A stretch of 64,000 bases of DNA from Salibaculum halophilum (GCF_002094885.1 NZ_MSIT01000002.1:186001-250000), one strand, 5' to 3'. Counted from the stretch's first letter, positions 43,235 through 53,338 are shown. The notes: a model not told the origin generated them from the letters alone. Numbers and translations: made by a program.

Positions 43235-46129
43235 ATGGCGTCCTACCAGTCCCGGCAGAGAGATCCGCTTCTCGACAGCAACATGCAGGCGGCGCTCGAA
43301 CGACGCGGCAAGGAGTTGCTGGGTATCGGCCTGCTCGTGCTTGGGGTGGCTGTGGCGATGATGTTCCTGTCCTACTCGCCCGAGGACCCCAGTTTCCTGG
43401 CCGCGACCGATGCGCCTGTCCGCAACTGGCTGGGCCGCTACGGCGCCATGATCGCGGCGCCGGTCTTCATGATCATGGGCTGGGCCTCGGTCGGGGTCGC
43501 CGTGGTGCTGCTGGCCTGGGGGGCGCGGCTGGTCCTTCACCGGGTGCCGCAGCGGGGATTGGGCCGCGTTGTCTTTGCGCCCATCGCCATTGCCCTTCTG
43601 GCCATCCATGTCTCGACCCTGGCGACAGGGTCGGGCTGGGCGCACAGTTTCGGGCTGGGCGGGCTGTTCGGCGACACCGTCCTGTCCATCGCGCTGACCA
43701 TGCTGCCGATCCCGACGACATGGGCGCTCAAGCTGGTATCCGTGGCGGCCGGTCTCGGCGTGCTTGTGGTTGGGGCCTTCGTGCTGGGCTTCACCCGGGT
43801 CGAGGTCAGGACCGTTGGCCGGCTGGTCGTCATAGGGATGGTGATCGCCTATTCGCTCGTCCTGCAGGGCCTCACCGGCGGCACGCGGACCGTGATACGG
43901 GGCGGCAAGGCGCTGCACGCAAGGCGACAGGCCCGGCGCGCCGCGAGGCCCGCGAACCGGTCCGAGCCGCCCGCGGACAGGCCCGCTGCCGCCAGCGCCG
44001 CCACGGTGCGCCGCGCGCCGGGGGCCGATGCGCGGCGCTACGAAGATTTCGACCCCGTCGAGGACGACATCGAGGACGCTTCCGCACGCCCCGAAACCGG
44101 CGGGCTCTTTGCCCGGATGCCCAAGCTTCGCAGGCGCCCGTCCGATGAAATGCCCGAACCCGAACTGGTCGAAGGCGCCGCGCCGGGCCAGGATCTGCCG
44201 GCCGCCGACGATGATCGGATCCGGGCCCGCATCAGCGATGCCATCCGTGCGCGCAAGGCCCCGGCCGAGCCTGCCGCGCCGAAACCCGGGGTGAGCCCGG
44301 CCGTCAGCGCCGCGGTCGCCGGGCGGCGCGAGCCTCAGGTCTCGCAGCCCACCGCGCCGCGGCCCCTGACCCTGCGCGACAGCCAAGACGACGCCACCGG
44401 AGCGGCGCTGCCCCCCGAACCGCCCGTGCAGGCCACGGAACAGGCGGCGCCGGAGACCGCGCGCCCCCTGACCGCCGCGCCGCTCTTTTCGACCGAAGGA
44501 CTGGCCGGTGCCGCGCCGCGCAGTGTCGTCCAGCACCCGACGAAGAAGTCCGTGCCGCCGTCGGCGCAGGCGCGTGCCGAAGCCCAGCCAAGCCTGCAAT
44601 TCGAGGATACCGCGGCGGCCTATGAACACCCGCCGCTGAACCTTCTGACCTCGCCCGACGAGATCACCCGCCACCCGCTGTCGGACGAAGCGCTCGAGGA
44701 AAATGCCCGGATGCTTGAAACCGTGCTCGACGACTACGGCGTCAAGGGCGAGATCGTCAGCGTCCGCCCCGGCCCGGTGGTGACGATGTACGAACTTGAA
44801 CCGGCCCCGGGCCTCAAGGCGAGCCGTGTGATCGGGCTGGCCGACGACATCGCGCGGTCCATGTCGGCCCTCTCGGCGCGGGTGTCGACGGTGCCCGGGC
44901 GCTCGGTGATCGGGATCGAACTGCCCAACGAAAAGCGCGAGATGGTCCCCTTTCGCGAGATTCTCTCGACCCGCGACTATGGCGACGGCAACCAGAAGTT
45001 GCCGCTGGCGCTGGGCAAGGACATCGGCGGCGACCCGATCGTGGCGAACCTTGCCAAGATGCCGCACCTGCTGATCGCGGGCACGACAGGGTCGGGCAAG
45101 TCGGTGGCGATCAACACCATGATCCTGTCGCTGCTCTACAAGCTGTCGCCCGACGAATGCCGCCTCATCATGATCGACCCCAAGATGCTGGAACTGTCCG
45201 TCTACGATGGCATCCCACATCTGCTCTCGCCGGTGGTGACCGACCCGAAAAAGGCGGTGGTCGCGCTCAAGTGGGTCGTGGCCGAGATGGAGGAACGCTA
45301 TCGCAAGATGTCCAAGATGGGCGTGCGCAACATCGAGGGCTACAACGGCCGCGTCGCCGATGCGCTGGGCAAGGGCGAGATGTTCACCCGGACGGTGCAG
45401 ACCGGGTTTGACGACGAAACCGGGGAACCCGTCTTCGAGACCGAGGAGATGACCCCCGAGAAGATGCCCTACATCGTCGTCGTGGTCGACGAGATGGCCG
45501 ACCTGATGATGGTCGCTGGCAAGGAAATCGAGGCCTGCATCCAGCGGCTGGCACAGATGGCGCGTGCGAGCGGCATTCACCTGATCATGGCCACGCAGCG
45601 CCCCTCGGTTGATGTCATCACCGGCACGATCAAGGCCAACTTCCCGACGCGGATTTCCTTCCAGGTGACCTCGAAGGTCGACAGCCGCACGATCCTGGGC
45701 GAACAGGGGGCCGAGCAGTTGCTGGGCATGGGCGACATGCTCTACATGGCCGGCGGGTCCAAGATCACGCGCGTGCACGGGCCGTTCTGTTCCGACGAAG
45801 AGGTCGAAGAGGTCGTCAATTACCTCAAGGCCTTCGGGCCACCCGATTACAAGTCGGGCGTGGTCGAAGGGCCGGACGACGACAGAGAGGCGAACATCGA
45901 CGCGGTGCTTGGCCTGGGCGGCAATACCGGCGGCGAGGACGCGCTTTATGACCAGGCCGTTGCCATCGTGGCCAAGGACCGCAAGTGCTCGACCTCCTAC
46001 GTTCAGCGCAAGCTGGCCATCGGCTACAACAAGGCCGCGCGGCTGGTCGAACAGATGGAGGAAGAAGGCGTCGTGTCCCCCGCCAACCACGTCGGCAAGC
46101 GCGAGATCCTGGTGCCCGAGCCGGGGTAG
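43235..46129 (+). CDS. ftsK: DNA translocase FtsK
   Basis: Pumps chromosomal DNA at the division septum and supports dimer resolution. Residues about 25-220 hold four membrane segments; about 225-450 is a Pro/Ala-rich disordered linker; the motor has Walker A GTTGSGKS (about 616-623) and Walker [15 protein letters not shown]; the C-terminal gamma winged-helix ([25 protein letters not shown] region) reads KOPS sites. Of two in-frame ATGs the second is preferred (GAGGAA four bases upstream); the first overlaps the aminotransferase stop. The length of 964 residues is usual for alphaproteobacteria. Confidence 0.97.
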   Translation: MASYQSRQRDPLLDSNMQAALERRGKELLGIGLLVLGVAVAMMFLSYSPEDPSFLAATDAPVRNWLGRYGAMIAAPVFMIMGWASVGVAVVLLAWGARLVLHRVPQRGLGRVVFAPIAIALLAIHVSTLATGSGWAHSFGLGGLFGDTVLSIALTMLPIPTTWALKLVSVAAGLGVLVVGAFVLGFTRVEVRTVGRLVVIGMVIAYSLVLQGLTGGTRTVIRGGKALHARRQARRAARPANRSEPPADRPAAASAATVRRAPGADARRYEDFDPVEDDIEDASARPETGGLFARMPKLRRRPSDEMPEPELVEGAAPGQDLPAADDDRIRARISDAIRARKAPAEPAAPKPGVSPAVSAAVAGRREPQVSQPTAPRPLTLRDSQDDATGAALPPEPPVQATEQAAPETARPLTAAPLFSTEGLAGAAPRSVVQHPTKKSVPPSAQARAEAQPSLQFEDTAAAYEHPPLNLLTSPDEITRHPLSDEALEENARMLETVLDDYGVKGEIVSVRPGPVVTMYELEPAPGLKASRVIGLADDIARSMSALSARVSTVPGRSVIGIELPNEKREMVPFREILSTRDYGDGNQKLPLALGKDIGGDPIVANLAKMPHLLIAGTTGSGKSVAINTMILSLLYKLSPDECRLIMIDPKMLELSVYDGIPHLLSPVVTDPKKAVVALKWVVAEMEERYRKMSKMGVRNIEGYNGRVADALGKGEMFTRTVQTGFDDETGEPVFETEEMTPEKMPYIVVVVDEMADLMMVAGKEIEACIQRLAQMARASGIHLIMATQRPSVDVITGTIKANFPTRISFQVTSKVDSRTILGEQGAEQLLGMGDMLYMAGGSKITRVHGPFCSDEEVEEVVNYLKAFGPPDYKSGVVEGPDDDREANIDAVLGLGGNTGGEDALYDQAVAIVAKDRKCSTSYVQRKLAIGYNKAARLVEQMEEEGVVSPANHVGKREILVPEPG

Positions 46130-46266
46130 GCGCCGCCCCGCGCGGCCGCTCTGGCCGACCGCAATCGGATGACAAGCGGCGTGAAATCGCCTAGCGATCG
46201 CCCTTCGGGCATCTTCAGTGCCATCTGCCGGGTGAAATGCCGCGCAGGCCATACTAGGTGAGCTTC

Positions 46267-46884
46267 ATGAGCACAATCACACGCCGCTTTCTATTCCTCG
46301 CTGCCCCGCTGGCCATGGCCGGTCTGGCCGCCGGGCCGGGTCACGCGCAGCAGATTTCGCTGACCGAAATCTCGGGCTACCTGAATTCGTTCGACACCGC
46401 CGAGGGGCAGTTCACCCAGATCAACGCCGATGGCACGATCTCGACGGGTCGGATCTATATCCGGCGGCCCGGGCGCATCCGCTTCGAATACGACCCGCCC
46501 GAACGGGCCATGGTGATCGCCGGCGGCGGGCAGCTCGCGGTCTTCGACCCGCGGTCGAACACCGGCCCGGATCGCTATCCGTTGCGGGAAACGCCGCTGA
46601 AGATCATCCTGCAGGAGGATATCGACCTGACGCGCACGAACATGGTCACGGCGCATTCCAGCGATGGCACGACCACCAGTGTCACCGCGCAGGACCCCGA
46701 GAACCCCGACTACGGCAATATACAGCTGGTGTTCACCGGCGACCCGGTGCAGTTGCGCCAATGGGTCATCACGGATGATACCGGGCGCCAGACCACCGTG
46801 GTGCTGGGCGATCTCGTCACCGGGGCCGACGTGCCCAACATCCTGTTCAACATCCAGGCCGAAATGCGCGACTGGCAGGAGTGA
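46267..46884 (+). CDS. lolA: Outer-membrane lipoprotein carrier protein LolA
   Basis: Periplasmic chaperone carrying lipoproteins from LolCDE to the outer membrane. 205 residues with a signal peptide ending at GPGHAQQ, then the open-barrel features GQFTQINADGTISTGRIYIRRPGRIRFEY (core RPGRIRFEY) and VIAGGGQLAVFDPR. The ATG, with AGGTGAG upstream, was preferred to a GTG three codons before. It sits downstream of ftsK as in many alphaproteobacteria, after a 137-base gap with nothing visible in it. Confidence 0.93.
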   Translation: MSTITRRFLFLAAPLAMAGLAAGPGHAQQISLTEISGYLNSFDTAEGQFTQINADGTISTGRIYIRRPGRIRFEYDPPERAMVIAGGGQLAVFDPRSNTGPDRYPLRETPLKIILQEDIDLTRTNMVTAHSSDGTTTSVTAQDPENPDYGNIQLVFTGDPVQLRQWVITDDTGRQTTVVLGDLVTGADVPNILFNIQAEMRDWQE

Positions 46885-46904
46885 GCAGCCGCGCGGCCCG
46901 CGCC

Positions 46905-47492
46905 TCAGCGATAGGCGCGGCAGTTGCGCAGTTGCGCCTCGTAGAGAACGGCGCGCTGGTCCACCTCGTCGGCGATGCGCATCAGCCAGGATTTGCCGCG
47001 GTAACTGCCCCGGTTAAACCCGGTGCGCCCCTCGTGGTAGGCCAGATACTGGTTGCGCGTGTCGTCCAGCGGCACGCCGGTCTCCTCGACGGTGGCGGTC
47101 ATGTACCAGCCCATGAAATCGGCCGCGTCGCGGATATCGGTGCGCCGGGCACCGCGGCCGCCGCGGTCGCGCTCGTACTCGGCCCAGGTGCCGTCCAGCG
47201 CCTGGCTGTAGCCCAGCGCCGAGGATTGCCGCCCTGTCGGGATCACGCCCAGCGCGTAGACATGCGGCGGGCGGTTGTCCGAGATGAACTTGCTCTCTTG
47301 ATAGATCATGGCCATCAGGACATGGGTGTCGACGCCCCAGTCACGCTCGGCGGCGCGGAAGGCGCGCGTGTAGTGCGGCCGTTCCTCAAGGATGGAACAG
47401 GCGTTGTCCAGGTCACGGGGCGCACTGCCATCCCGGGTGCCACAGCTGCCCAGGATCAACAGGATCAGTCCGACGCGAAAGAGTCTGCTCAT
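46905..47492 (-). CDS. Lytic transglycosylase-like lipoprotein
   Basis: A 195-residue lipoprotein (lipobox LILGSC, Cys17) with an SLT-type fold: the catalytic glutamate is probably Glu66 in MAMIYQESKF, followed by SSALGYSQALDGTW and NQYLAYHEGRTGF as in goose-type or SLT lysozymes. It should cleave peptidoglycan at the outer-membrane inner leaflet. It converges on lolA, with 20 bases between stops. Confidence 0.9.
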   Translation of the reverse strand: MSRLFRVGLILLILGSCGTRDGSAPRDLDNACSILEERPHYTRAFRAAERDWGVDTHVLMAMIYQESKFISDNRPPHVYALGVIPTGRQSSALGYSQALDGTWAEYERDRGGRGARRTDIRDAADFMGWYMTATVEETGVPLDDTRNQYLAYHEGRTGFNRGSYRGKSWLMRIADEVDQRAVLYEAQLRNCRAYR

Positions 47493-47567
47493 CTGCCTCT
47501 CGCTATTCTTGTTTTATTGTCGATAGTCTAGCCGATCCCGGCCCGCGTGGGAAGTTGTGATCAAGGC

Positions 47568-48452
47568 TCAGTCGATCACGAAGGCCAGGATGAGCGGAAG
47601 ATAGAGCACCGAAAGCAGGGTCGAGGCCACGACAAGCCCGGCCACCGCATCCGAGTCCGCGCCGTATTTCTCGGCCAGAAGGTAGGAGGTCACCGCCACC
47701 GGCGTTGCGACCTGCACGATCAGCACGGCCAGCGCCACCCCGGACAGCCCGAACAACAGCCCCACCGCAACGGGCACGGCCGTGCAGATCGCCAGCTTGA
47801 CCAGCGACAGCCCCGTCGCGCGCGCAAGGTGGCTGGGCCGCAGCCGCGCGACGGCGACGCCCAGCGTGATCAGCATCATCGGGATCGCCATCTGGCCGAT
47901 CAGGTCAAGCGCGTTGGTCAGGAAGGCCGGCGTCTGCCAGCCCTGCCACAGGAACAGCGCGCCCAGCAGCGTGGCCCCCACGAGCGGTTCGCGCAGGACC
48001 TTCGCGGGGTTGCCCCCGCCCGCGACGAACCAGACCCCGACCGTGAAGCTTAGGATCGCCATGACCGCGAAGACCACGACGGCATAACCAAGGCCCGTCT
48101 CGCCGAAGGCGAAAAGCGCCAGCGGCAGGCCGAGGTTGCCGGTGTTGCCGAAGACCAGCGGGTTGAGGAACGTGCGCACGTCCAGCCCGCGCAGCCAGAC
48201 CAGCGCCGCGGTGACCAGCCCGACCCCGGCATAGGCGGCCAGCGCGGCCAGCGACAGCGTCGCCAGGGCGCGCGCCTCGATCTCGGTCTGCATCAGCGAC
48301 ACGAAGATCAGGCAGGGCACCGCGAGCGTCATCGACAGCCGGGTGACGAACTGCATCCGGTATTCGAACCCCAGCTTGACCCAGCCGAAGCCGATCGCCG
48401 CCAGCAGGAAGACCGGGGCCGAAATCTCCAGCACTGTCAGGGCGAGGTTCAC
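47568..48452 (-). CDS. AEC family transporter
   Basis: An inner-membrane permease of the auxin efflux carrier family with about ten hydrophobic segments in two five-helix halves. The central PLVFGNTGNLGLPLALFAFG (asparagine-rich crossover, about 110-129) and the mirrored VQVATPVAVTSYLLAEKYG near the C-terminus are characteristic. Substrates in bacteria are often dicarboxylates; here unknown. The GTG at NLALTVLEISAPVF was chosen on family length; ATG codons 11 and 13 codons upstream are in frame but have no ribosome site. Confidence 0.88.
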   Translation of the reverse strand: MNLALTVLEISAPVFLLAAIGFGWVKLGFEYRMQFVTRLSMTLAVPCLIFVSLMQTEIEARALATLSLAALAAYAGVGLVTAALVWLRGLDVRTFLNPLVFGNTGNLGLPLALFAFGETGLGYAVVVFAVMAILSFTVGVWFVAGGGNPAKVLREPLVGATLLGALFLWQGWQTPAFLTNALDLIGQMAIPMMLITLGVAVARLRPSHLARATGLSLVKLAICTAVPVAVGLLFGLSGVALAVLIVQVATPVAVTSYLLAEKYGADSDAVAGLVVASTLLSVLYLPLILAFVID

Positions 48453-48534
48453 AGACTGTTTCCCATGATTTATGCCCCGATTCATGGACATCGGGCGCCG
48501 TTCATTTTACTAATCGTGCAGGGGCTGAACGACC

Positions 48535-48861
48535 ATGATGAAAATGCGCGCCAAATATTACCTCGGGCAAGTCGTCCGCCACCGCAAGCATCCGTTTCGC
48601 GGTGTCGTCTTCGATGTCGACCCGGAGTTTGCCAACACCGATGAGTGGTACGAGTCCATCCCAGAGGAGGCGCGGCCGGCCAAGGATCAGCCGTTTTACC
48701 ACCTGCTGGCCGAGAACGATCAGTCCTATTACGTGGCCTACGTTTCGGAGCAGAACCTGGTCGCCGATTACTCCGGCGAGCCGGTGGATCATCCCGACCT
48801 GAGCGAGCTTTTCGGCCCCTTTCAGGACGGCTACTACCCGCTGCACTTTCAACTGAACTGA
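48535..48861 (+). CDS. hspQ: Heat shock protein HspQ
   Basis: A 108-residue hemimethylated-DNA-binding (YccV) family protein. AKYYLGQVVRHRKHPFRGVVFDVDPEF is the family opening (core HPFRGVVFDVDP), followed by PFYHLLAENDQSYYVAYVSEQNL. HspQ promotes degradation of certain proteins by Lon and is heat-induced in enterobacteria. It is divergent from the AEC transporter and its stop lies 12 bases from the gamma-glutamyltransferase stop. Confidence 0.94.
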   Translation: MMKMRAKYYLGQVVRHRKHPFRGVVFDVDPEFANTDEWYESIPEEARPAKDQPFYHLLAENDQSYYVAYVSEQNLVADYSGEPVDHPDLSELFGPFQDGYYPLHFQLN

Positions 48862-48873
48862 GGCCCGGCCGCC

Positions 48874-50448
48874 TCAGTGGCCCAGTGCGATCCCGTCTTT
48901 TCGTGGGTCGCTGGCGCCTTCAAGGATGCCGTCAGGACGGATGCGAATGGCCTGGGCGCCGCCAATCGGGCTTTCCGCGCGGCGCAGGTCGTGGCCACGG
49001 CTCGCAAGCGCCTGCGCGACCTCGGGCGCATAACCCGTCTCCAGCCAAAGCTTGCCGTCCTCGACAAAGCTGCGCGGGCCGTCGATGGCCGCCTGAAGGT
49101 CCATTCCGAAGTCCTGCAGGTTGGTCAGGAGCCGGGCATGGCCGGTCGGTTGATAGGCCCCGCCCATGACGCCGAAGGACATCTCGACCCGCCCGTTCCG
49201 GCGCGTCATGCCGGGAATGATCGTGTGCAGCGGGCGTTTGCCGGGGCCGGCTTCGTTGGGGTGGCCGCGCTGCAGCGTGAAACCCGCGCCGCGGTTCTGG
49301 AACAGGATGCCGAAGCGATCCGAGGCGAGCCCGGACCCGAAACTGTGGAATGTCGAATAGATCAGCGAGACCGCCATGCGATCACGATCCACCACGGTGA
49401 TGTAGACCGTGTCGCGATGCACCGCTTCGGCCCCTGGCAGGCCGGGGGGCAGGGCACGGGCGGGGTCGATCAGCGCCGCCAGCCGGTCGGCGGTGTCCTG
49501 TGACATCATGTGATCCAGCCGTGCGGTTCGGTCCGGGTCCGCGATCACGCGGTTGCGCAGGTCGTAGGCAAGCTTGGCCGCCTCGGCCTCGATATGGGCG
49601 CGCTCGGCGCCCCAGGGGTCCATCGCGGAAAGATCAAAATTCTTCAGGATGTTGAGCATGGCAATAGCCGTCGCACCCTGCCCGTTGGGCGGGTGTTCCA
49701 GCAGGTCGATCTCGCCGTAACGGCCCGTGATCGGGTCGGTGTAGTCGCAGGCCACGGCCGCGAAGTCCTCCGGTGTGTGATTGCCGCCCGCCGCGCGCAG
49801 CGTGCCGACCATGTCCGCGGCCACGTCCCCCTCGTAAAAGCCAGCACGCCCGTCACGGGCGACGCGGCGCAGCACCTCGGCCTGGCCGGGGGCGCGAAAG
49901 ACCTCGCCCGCCTTCAACGGCCTGCCGCCCTGCAGGAAATGCGCGGGGCCCGCTCCGTGCAGGGTGCCCCAGGACCGGGCATAGTCGAAGGCCACGCGCG
50001 GGGCCACGGGCACGCCTGCCTCGGCATAGTGGATCGCCGGGGCAAGCACCTCGGCAAGATCCAGGCGCCCGTGATCGGCGGAGAGGCGGCAGAAGCCGTC
50101 GACGGCGCCGGGCAGGGTGACGGACTCGATGCTTCTTAAGCCGATGGTCGCGCCCTTGGCGCGGGCCGCCTCGGCGTCGAACCCGGCGGGCGCGCGGCCC
50201 GACGCGTTGAGCGCCCGCACCGCCTCGGACCCTGGAGGGGAAAACAGGCAGAAGGCATCGCCACCGATGCCCGTCGATTGCGGCTCGCAGATACCCAGAA
50301 GCACGGCACCCGCGATGGCCGCATCCATGGCGTTGCCGCCCCGTTCGAGCAGCTCGACGGCCACCTTAGCCGCGAGGGGGTGCGACGTGGCGCACATGCC
50401 TTTCTCGGCGAAAACCGCCGAGCGGCCAGGAGATTGGAAATCGCGCAT
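48874..50448 (-). CDS. Gamma-glutamyltransferase family protein
   Basis: An Ntn-hydrolase of 524 residues, made as a precursor that cleaves itself before the nucleophile Thr347 (RDTVYITVVDRD). It has CATSHPLAAKVAVELLERGGNAMDAAIA (core GGNAMDAAIA), GIGGDAF, and STFHSFGSGL after the cleavage site. GAGG lies seven bases before the ATG at MRDFQSPG. No signal peptide is evident, unlike the periplasmic glutathione hydrolase, so it may be a cytosolic member acting on other gamma-glutamyl or acyl amides. The usual SGGG-like substrate motif is not obvious. Confidence 0.92.
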   Translation of the reverse strand: MRDFQSPGRSAVFAEKGMCATSHPLAAKVAVELLERGGNAMDAAIAGAVLLGICEPQSTGIGGDAFCLFSPPGSEAVRALNASGRAPAGFDAEAARAKGATIGLRSIESVTLPGAVDGFCRLSADHGRLDLAEVLAPAIHYAEAGVPVAPRVAFDYARSWGTLHGAGPAHFLQGGRPLKAGEVFRAPGQAEVLRRVARDGRAGFYEGDVAADMVGTLRAAGGNHTPEDFAAVACDYTDPITGRYGEIDLLEHPPNGQGATAIAMLNILKNFDLSAMDPWGAERAHIEAEAAKLAYDLRNRVIADPDRTARLDHMMSQDTADRLAALIDPARALPPGLPGAEAVHRDTVYITVVDRDRMAVSLIYSTFHSFGSGLASDRFGILFQNRGAGFTLQRGHPNEAGPGKRPLHTIIPGMTRRNGRVEMSFGVMGGAYQPTGHARLLTNLQDFGMDLQAAIDGPRSFVEDGKLWLETGYAPEVAQALASRGHDLRRAESPIGGAQAIRIRPDGILEGASDPRKDGIALGH

Positions 50449-50665
50449 GGAATGCCTCTGGTCCCTCGATCCGGCCTTGGATAGCATCAGCCACGAGACA
50501 AGGGGAAGACCTCGGCGCCACGCATTGGGTGGGGGCTGTTCACGCGACGCCGAGGGAAGCCTATGCAGCTACAGGCAACTTGATGCCGGGGATTCGCGGC
50601 GTGGGCTTGTTGGAATTGCGGCGCTTTTACGAAATCCGCAGTGGCGCCGGACAGGGAGGAGCAGC
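50449..50665. other. Divergent intergenic region
   Basis: This stretch separates the gamma-glutamyltransferase gene from the small upstream ORF. I see no gene, terminator or clear operator in it; it presumably holds the two divergent promoters. Confidence 0.45.
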
Positions 50666-50755
50666 ATGCCGACAGGTGTCATCGCCGACGCGTCCGGCAC
50701 GCTCCCGGGTGGTTTCCGGGGCGCAGGCACGACCATCGCGATGGATCGGCCATGA
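50666..50755 (+). CDS. 29-residue upstream ORF coupled to the sulfoxide reductase gene
   Basis: A short ORF (MPTGVIADASGTLPGGFRGA... ending TTIAMDRP) with a strong ribosome site, AGGGAGGAG, four to five bases before its ATG. Its stop overlaps the start of the next gene as ATGA, while that gene has only a weak site of its own, so the little ORF may govern its translation. No Cys, Met-rich or aromatic stretch that would point to an attenuator is present; the function is unknown. Confidence 0.45.
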   Translation: MPTGVIADASGTLPGGFRGAGTTIAMDRP

Positions 50756-51231
50756 CCGACTACGCCGCCCTGGCCCGGACCATCGACGCCCTGACCGAGG
50801 GCGAAAGCGATGACGTCGCCCTGATGGCCACCTTGGCCTGCGAGATCCACCATGCCGATGACCGCTTCGACTGGACGGGTTTCTACCGGGTGACCGCGCC
50901 GGGCCTGCTCAAGATCGGGCCTTATCAGGGCGGGCACGGCTGCCTGCAGATTCCCTTCGACAGGGGCGTCTGCGGCGCGGCGGCCCGGACCGGCGAGGTG
51001 CAGCTGGTCGCGGATGTCGAGGCCTTCGCGGGCCACATCGCTTGCTCCAGCGCGACCCGGTCGGAGCTTGTGCTGCCGGTGTTCGATCAAGCCGGACGTG
51101 TCATCGCGGTACTCGACATCGACAGCGACCAACCCGACGCCTTTACCGAGACCGACGCCCGTGAACTGGCCGCGATCTTGCGGTCCGTCTTCAGCGGGCC
51201 AGGACAGGGAGGACACCTGAGTGATAAATGA
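50752..51231 (+). CDS. msrC: GAF-domain free methionine-(R)-sulfoxide reductase
   Basis: Repairs free methionine-R-sulfoxide using thioredoxin. The 159-residue GAF protein keeps the three cysteines of the fRMsr family: Cys64 (GHGCLQIPFDRG), Cys74 (GVCGAAA) and Cys98 (GHIACSSATRSELVLPV). The start is the ATG overlapping the upstream small ORF; a longer open frame covers that ORF in another sense. It overlaps the PNPOx-like gene by 11 bases, forming a compact run with the homocysteine methyltransferase gene, consistent with methionine metabolism and repair. Confidence 0.92.
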   Translation: MTDYAALARTIDALTEGESDDVALMATLACEIHHADDRFDWTGFYRVTAPGLLKIGPYQGGHGCLQIPFDRGVCGAAARTGEVQLVADVEAFAGHIACSSATRSELVLPVFDQAGRVIAVLDIDSDQPDAFTETDARELAAILRSVFSGPGQGGHLSDK

Positions 51232-51676
51232 CCATGTCCGCGACACGATCGATCGCTTCCCGCTGGGTTTCGTGGCCACTGTGACGCCGGGCGGTCGGCC
51301 GGCCGTCTCGCCCAAGGGCACCTTTCTCGTGCTCGATGACAAGACGGTCGCCTTCGGTGACATCCGCTCGCCCGGGACGGTGACGAACCTGGCGGCCAAC
51401 CCCGAGTGCGAGGTCAACTTCGTCAACATCCTGACCCGTAAGGGGGCCCGCCTGCGCGGGCAGGCACGGATGCTGCGCCGGGGCACCGACGCGTTCGAGG
51501 CCCTGATCAGCCGCTGGCACGCCACATGGCCCGATCTGGCCGACCGGATCGGCACGCTTGTCGTGATCGACGTCGCGGCGGTCAAGCCGCTGACCACGCC
51601 GCCCTATGACGACGGCGCCAGCGAGGAGGAGATGATCGCCGCCTACAAGGCCAAGCTCGCGGGCATGTATCCATGA
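51221..51676 (+). CDS. Pyridoxamine-phosphate-oxidase-like flavin-binding protein
   Basis: A 151-residue split-barrel protein of the PNPOx-like superfamily. FPLGFVATVTPGGRPAVSPKGTF (core GRPAVSPKGTF) and RSPGTVTNLAANPECEVNFV match the flavin-binding part. These small members bind FMN, FAD or F420 with varied substrates; this one is not assignable. It begins with GTG within the end of msrC and overlaps the next gene as ATGA. Confidence 0.87.
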   Translation: MINDHVRDTIDRFPLGFVATVTPGGRPAVSPKGTFLVLDDKTVAFGDIRSPGTVTNLAANPECEVNFVNILTRKGARLRGQARMLRRGTDAFEALISRWHATWPDLADRIGTLVVIDVAAVKPLTTPPYDDGASEEEMIAAYKAKLAGMYP

Positions 51677-52560
51677 AGGTCACGCTGCTCGATGGCGGCA
51701 TCGGCCATGAGTTGGTCAAGCGCGCGGGCGACAGCCCCACGCCGCTCTGGTCCACGCAGGCGATGATGGACAATCCCGGCCTGCTGGAGGCGATCCACCG
51801 CGACTATTTCGACGCGGGCGCCACTATCGCCACGGCCAATACCTATGCCGTCCTGCGGGACAGGCTGGTGAAAGACGGCATCGAGGATCGCTTCGCGTCG
51901 CTTCAATCCGCCGCGCTGGCCGAGGCCCGTGCCGCCGCCCGGGGCCGGGGCCGTGTCGCCGGGGCCATCGGGCCGCTGGTAGCGACCTACCGCCCGGAGA
52001 CCCATCCGCCCCACACGCAAGCCGTGCCGCAGTATGCCGAGGTCGCGCGTCTGATGGCCGACCGGGTGGACCTGATCCTGTGCGAAACCGTCGCCTCGCT
52101 CACCCACGCGCGGGCGATCCTCAAGGGCGCGCTGGCGGCGGGCAAACCCGTCTGGGTCAGTTTCACCGTAGATGACGAGGACGGCAGCCGCCTGCGCTCG
52201 GGCGAGCGGGTGGCCGAGGCCGCCCGCGCCGTCGCCGATGGCGGCGCGGATGCGATCCTGGCCAATTGCGCCGCCCCCGAGGCGATGCCGGCCGCGCTCG
52301 ACGCCATCGCTCCCACGGGCCTACCCTACGGAGCCTACGGCAATGCCTTTACGCGGCTCACCAAGGATTTCCTGCGCGATGCCCCGACCGCGGACAGCCA
52401 GACGCCACGCCGCGACATGGGGCCGGATACCTACGCCGGCCACGCGCTGTCCTGGCTGGATCACGGCGCGACGATCCTGGGCGGCTGTTGCGAGACCGGC
52501 CCGGCGCATATCGCAGAGATCGCCCGCCGCCTGCGCGCGGCCGGCCATCAGATCGTCTGA
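51673..52560 (+). CDS. Homocysteine S-methyltransferase family protein
   Basis: A zinc enzyme of 295 residues that transfers a methyl group to homocysteine or a related thiol, probably from S-methylmethionine or betaine-like donors. LLDGGIGHEL opens the barrel, and the zinc cysteines are in ILANCAAPE and the terminal GGCCETGPAHI. It is slightly shorter than MmuM (about 310). Together with msrC directly upstream it suggests a small methionine-related operon. Confidence 0.9.
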   Translation: MKVTLLDGGIGHELVKRAGDSPTPLWSTQAMMDNPGLLEAIHRDYFDAGATIATANTYAVLRDRLVKDGIEDRFASLQSAALAEARAAARGRGRVAGAIGPLVATYRPETHPPHTQAVPQYAEVARLMADRVDLILCETVASLTHARAILKGALAAGKPVWVSFTVDDEDGSRLRSGERVAEAARAVADGGADAILANCAAPEAMPAALDAIAPTGLPYGAYGNAFTRLTKDFLRDAPTADSQTPRRDMGPDTYAGHALSWLDHGATILGGCCETGPAHIAEIARRLRAAGHQIV

Positions 52561-52625
52561 GCCGGGCCATGAAACGGGGGACGGCCGGCTTGCGCCCGGG
52601 CGGGTCTTGGGCCACGCAGGCGCGC

Positions 52626-53273
52626 ATGAGCGACACCTATGCCCCGCCCGACACGCCGCTGGCGATCGTCCACGACGACCACGAGATCTTGCTGGTGGAC
52701 AAGCCCGCCGGCCTGCTGTCGGTGCCGGGAAAGGGGCCGCACCTGGCCGACTGTTTGCTGGCGCGGGTGATGGAGGCCTTTCCCCAGGCGTTGCTGGTGC
52801 ACCGGCTGGACCGCGATACCTCGGGCCTGATGGTCTTTGCGCTGACGCCCCATGCCCAGCGTCACCTCGGCCAGCAGTTCGAGAAACGCCGCGTGAAGAA
52901 AACCTATATCGCCCGCGTCGCCGGGCGGCTGACGCCGCGCACCGGCACCGTCGACCTGCCGCTGATCGTGGACTGGCCCAACCGCCCGCGGCAGATGGTG
53001 GACCACGTCACCGGCAAGCCGGCGGTGACCGACTGGCGCGTGATGCGCGCGAGCGAGTCTGAGAGCCGCGTGCGGCTGATGCCGCGGACCGGGCGCAGCC
53101 ACCAGTTGCGCGTCCACATGCAGGCGCTGGGCCACCCGATCCTGGGCGATCCGTTCTATGCCGAGGGCGCGGCGCGGGCGCATCCGCGCCTGATGCTACA
53201 TTCCGAGGCGCTGCAATTGCGCCATCCCGACGGCGGGCGCGGCGTCCGGTTCCGCGCGACATGCCCGTTCTGA
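52626..53273 (+). CDS. RluA-family pseudouridine synthase
   Basis: Isomerises uridine in rRNA or tRNA. 215 residues with the catalytic aspartate in VHRLDRDTSGLMVFAL, preceded by LLVDKPAGLLSVPGKG and followed by RTGRSHQLRVHMQALGHPILGD. No S4 domain is present, as in RluA/TruC-like short members, so the exact site modified is unclear. The start at MSDTYAPP was chosen; an in-frame ATG 19 codons upstream gives a low-complexity extension. Confidence 0.92.
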   Translation: MSDTYAPPDTPLAIVHDDHEILLVDKPAGLLSVPGKGPHLADCLLARVMEAFPQALLVHRLDRDTSGLMVFALTPHAQRHLGQQFEKRRVKKTYIARVAGRLTPRTGTVDLPLIVDWPNRPRQMVDHVTGKPAVTDWRVMRASESESRVRLMPRTGRSHQLRVHMQALGHPILGDPFYAEGAARAHPRLMLHSEALQLRHPDGGRGVRFRATCPF

Positions 53274-53338
53274 GGGGCCCGGCCCGTGCCGCAGGCCGCG
53301 ACACCCTGTCACTGTCCCACGGGGGCTGGTATCCTTGG

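Noticed and set aside
43211-46252. A 1013-codon open frame antisense to ftsK
   Set aside because: It is the mirror of a high-GC gene; its translation is rich in His, Arg and Gly without family motifs, and ftsK on the other strand is complete with Walker motifs.
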